NCBI GenBank assembly: GCA_964583165.1
Contig: CAZOVK010000012.1
Coordinates: 1 to 40,192, forward strand
DNA: 40,192 bases
Origin: CAZOVK01 sp964583165
Lineage (GTDB): Bacteria; Bacillota; Clostridia; Lachnospirales; WRAX01
Direction of reading: 5' to 3'
Under the pieces are notes generated by a model. It worked only from the letters and a program-made list of their open reading frames with translations, was not told where the DNA came from and ran no database searches. Of the stretch, positions 39,341-40,192 are shown one piece after another (the first letter of the stretch is position 1; each line of letters starts with the position of its first letter). The translations under genes were made by a program, and so were the position numbers.

Positions 39341-40192
39341 ATGAGTGATGAGCAAAGCACGGTGAAGGTTGAATTGCAGAATTCCATGACGGGGCGAGCG
39401 AAGGTGTTCGCGTGCAACGGCAACCGTCCGCTTGCCGAGAGTATAGCGAAATCGCTGGGCATAGAACTTGCCCATGCGGAGGTATCACGCTTTTTAGACG
39501 GCGAGATAAAGATGATGATTGACGAAACAGTAAGATTGAACGATGTGTTCATCATACAGCCCACGTCGCCGCCCGTCAATGACAATCTCATGGAGCTGCT
39601 CATCATGATAGACGCGCTCAAACGTGCAAGCGCAGGGCGCATTAACGCAGTAATCCCATACTTCGGTTATGGGAGGCAAGACAGAAAGGCTCGTGCGCGT
39701 GACCCAATCAGCGCAAAGCTTGTCGCGAATTTGCTGACGACGGCGGGCGCTGACCGCGTAATATCTATGGATGTACACTGCCCGCAGATTCAGGGGTTCT
39801 TCGATATTCCCGTTGACCATCTTCTGGGCGCACCGATCTTGGCTTCGTACTTTTTAGGTAAGATTAAGCCCGAAGAAACCATCGTTGTATCGCCCGACTT
39901 TGGCGCGATAATTCGCGCGAGAAACTTCGCGCAGCGTCTGAATTGTGAATTAGCTATCTCAGACAAACGCCGCCCCAGACCTAATGAGAGTGAAATAATG
40001 AACATCATAGGCACAGTACGCGGCAAACATGCGATTATCGTAGACGACGCCGTTGACACAGGTGGCACGCTTATTCACAACGCTGACGCACTGTTAGAAC
40101 ATGGCGCGCTCAGTGTTACAGCTTGCTGTACTCATGCGGTTCTGTCAGGCGACGCCGTTAAGAATATTGAAGACAGTAAGATTCAAAAAATG
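39341..40192 (+). CDS. prs: Ribose-phosphate pyrophosphokinase (3' end outside the window)
   Basis: Prs makes PRPP from ribose-5-phosphate and ATP, feeding purine, pyrimidine, His and Trp synthesis. The frame from ATG 39341 is open for 284 codons to the window edge; full-length enzymes have about 315-320 residues. Visible motifs are FACNGN-like FACNGNRPLA (here F-A-C-N-G-N), DGEIKMMIDETVR, YFGYGRQDRKARARDPISAK, SMDVHCPQIQGFFDIPVDH and the PRPP loop VDDAVDTGGTL. GGGGGG precedes the start. It lies close to deoB and metK, both of which make or use related metabolites. Confidence 0.95.
   Translation, partial: MSDEQSTVKVELQNSMTGRAKVFACNGNRPLAESIAKSLGIELAHAEVSRFLDGEIKMMIDETVRLNDVFIIQPTSPPVNDNLMELLIMIDALKRASAGRINAVIPYFGYGRQDRKARARDPISAKLVANLLTTAGADRVISMDVHCPQIQGFFDIPVDHLLGAPILASYFLGKIKPEETIVVSPDFGAIIRARNFAQRLNCELAISDKRRPRPNESEIMNIIGTVRGKHAIIVDDAVDTGGTLIHNADALLEHGALSVTACCTHAVLSGDAVKNIEDSKIQKM

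Noticed and set aside
39166..39348. A 60-residue plus-strand frame across the metK end
   Set aside because: It overlaps metK and the prs start in another frame, has low-complexity sequence and no ribosome binding site.
1..40192. CRISPR arrays, tRNA or rRNA genes, insertion sequences
   Set aside because: No regularly spaced direct repeats, cloverleaf sequences, rRNA segments or transposase frames were seen on either strand.

Overview
The window looks like a chromosome segment of a spore-forming member of the Firmicutes, probably of class Clostridia. The grounds are strong AGGAGG-type ribosome binding sites, TTGACA-N17-TATAAT promoters, SLH and copper-amine-oxidase-N surface proteins, a GerMN lipoprotein, the clostridial order TIGR03960 radical SAM / DUF2344 / RNase G, and two Cys/Gly-rich proteins with promoters that look SigK-dependent. 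The exact taxon cannot be read from the sequence.

Layout. (1) 1-3816 is an AT-richer accessory strip. It holds the tail of a membrane protein and then seven small plus-strand genes: a HEAT-like helical protein, two GNAT acetyltransferases, a flavin reductase-like protein, a nucleoside deoxyribosyltransferase-like protein, a Nudix hydrolase and a MazG-like pyrophosphatase. Most have their own promoter, and a recurring junction motif sits between several of them, so the strip reads like an array of single-gene cassettes. (2) 3817-5222 holds a putative spore-coat gene, a tiny Cys-rich gene, and a strong promoter driving a short RNA with a terminator, followed by a broken ORF. The last set looks like a decayed type III toxin-antitoxin locus. 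(3) 5223-6849 (minus) encodes a zinc-ribbon membrane protein and a small partner. (4) 7031-10330 is a four-gene operon for a multi-subunit FAD/Fe-S amino-acid (opine, proline or sarcosine type) dehydrogenase. (5) 10392-12947 (minus) is mnmG-rsmG. (6) 13371-18484 (minus) holds three secreted proteins with copper-amine-oxidase-N-like domains, one of which carries a TolC-like coiled-coil region. (7) 18593-22739 is an intergenic stretch plus the minus-strand operon radical SAM / DUF2344 / rng. Nine copies of a 12-bp palindrome are packed into and beside rng. (8) 22889-25017 holds purK-purE and a second spore-coat paralog. (9) 25080-30333 holds a TM2 protein and two large SLH surface proteins. (10) 30471-40192 is a long plus-strand housekeeping run: pyrG, GerMN lipoprotein, rsmA, clpS, clpA, acpP, deoB, metK, prs (cut by the window end).

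The most unusual signals are the iterated ACCC-N4-GGGT palindromes in rng, which appear in two reading frames and so are conserved as DNA; the decayed type III toxin-antitoxin-like locus; the cassette-like array with its junction motif; the shared GTAAC-N17-CATAGTAT promoter in front of the two coat-like paralogs; and a second short palindrome family (GCC-TWWA-GGC) in and around rsmA-clpS and after metK. All family assignments are from reading the translated sequences without database searches.
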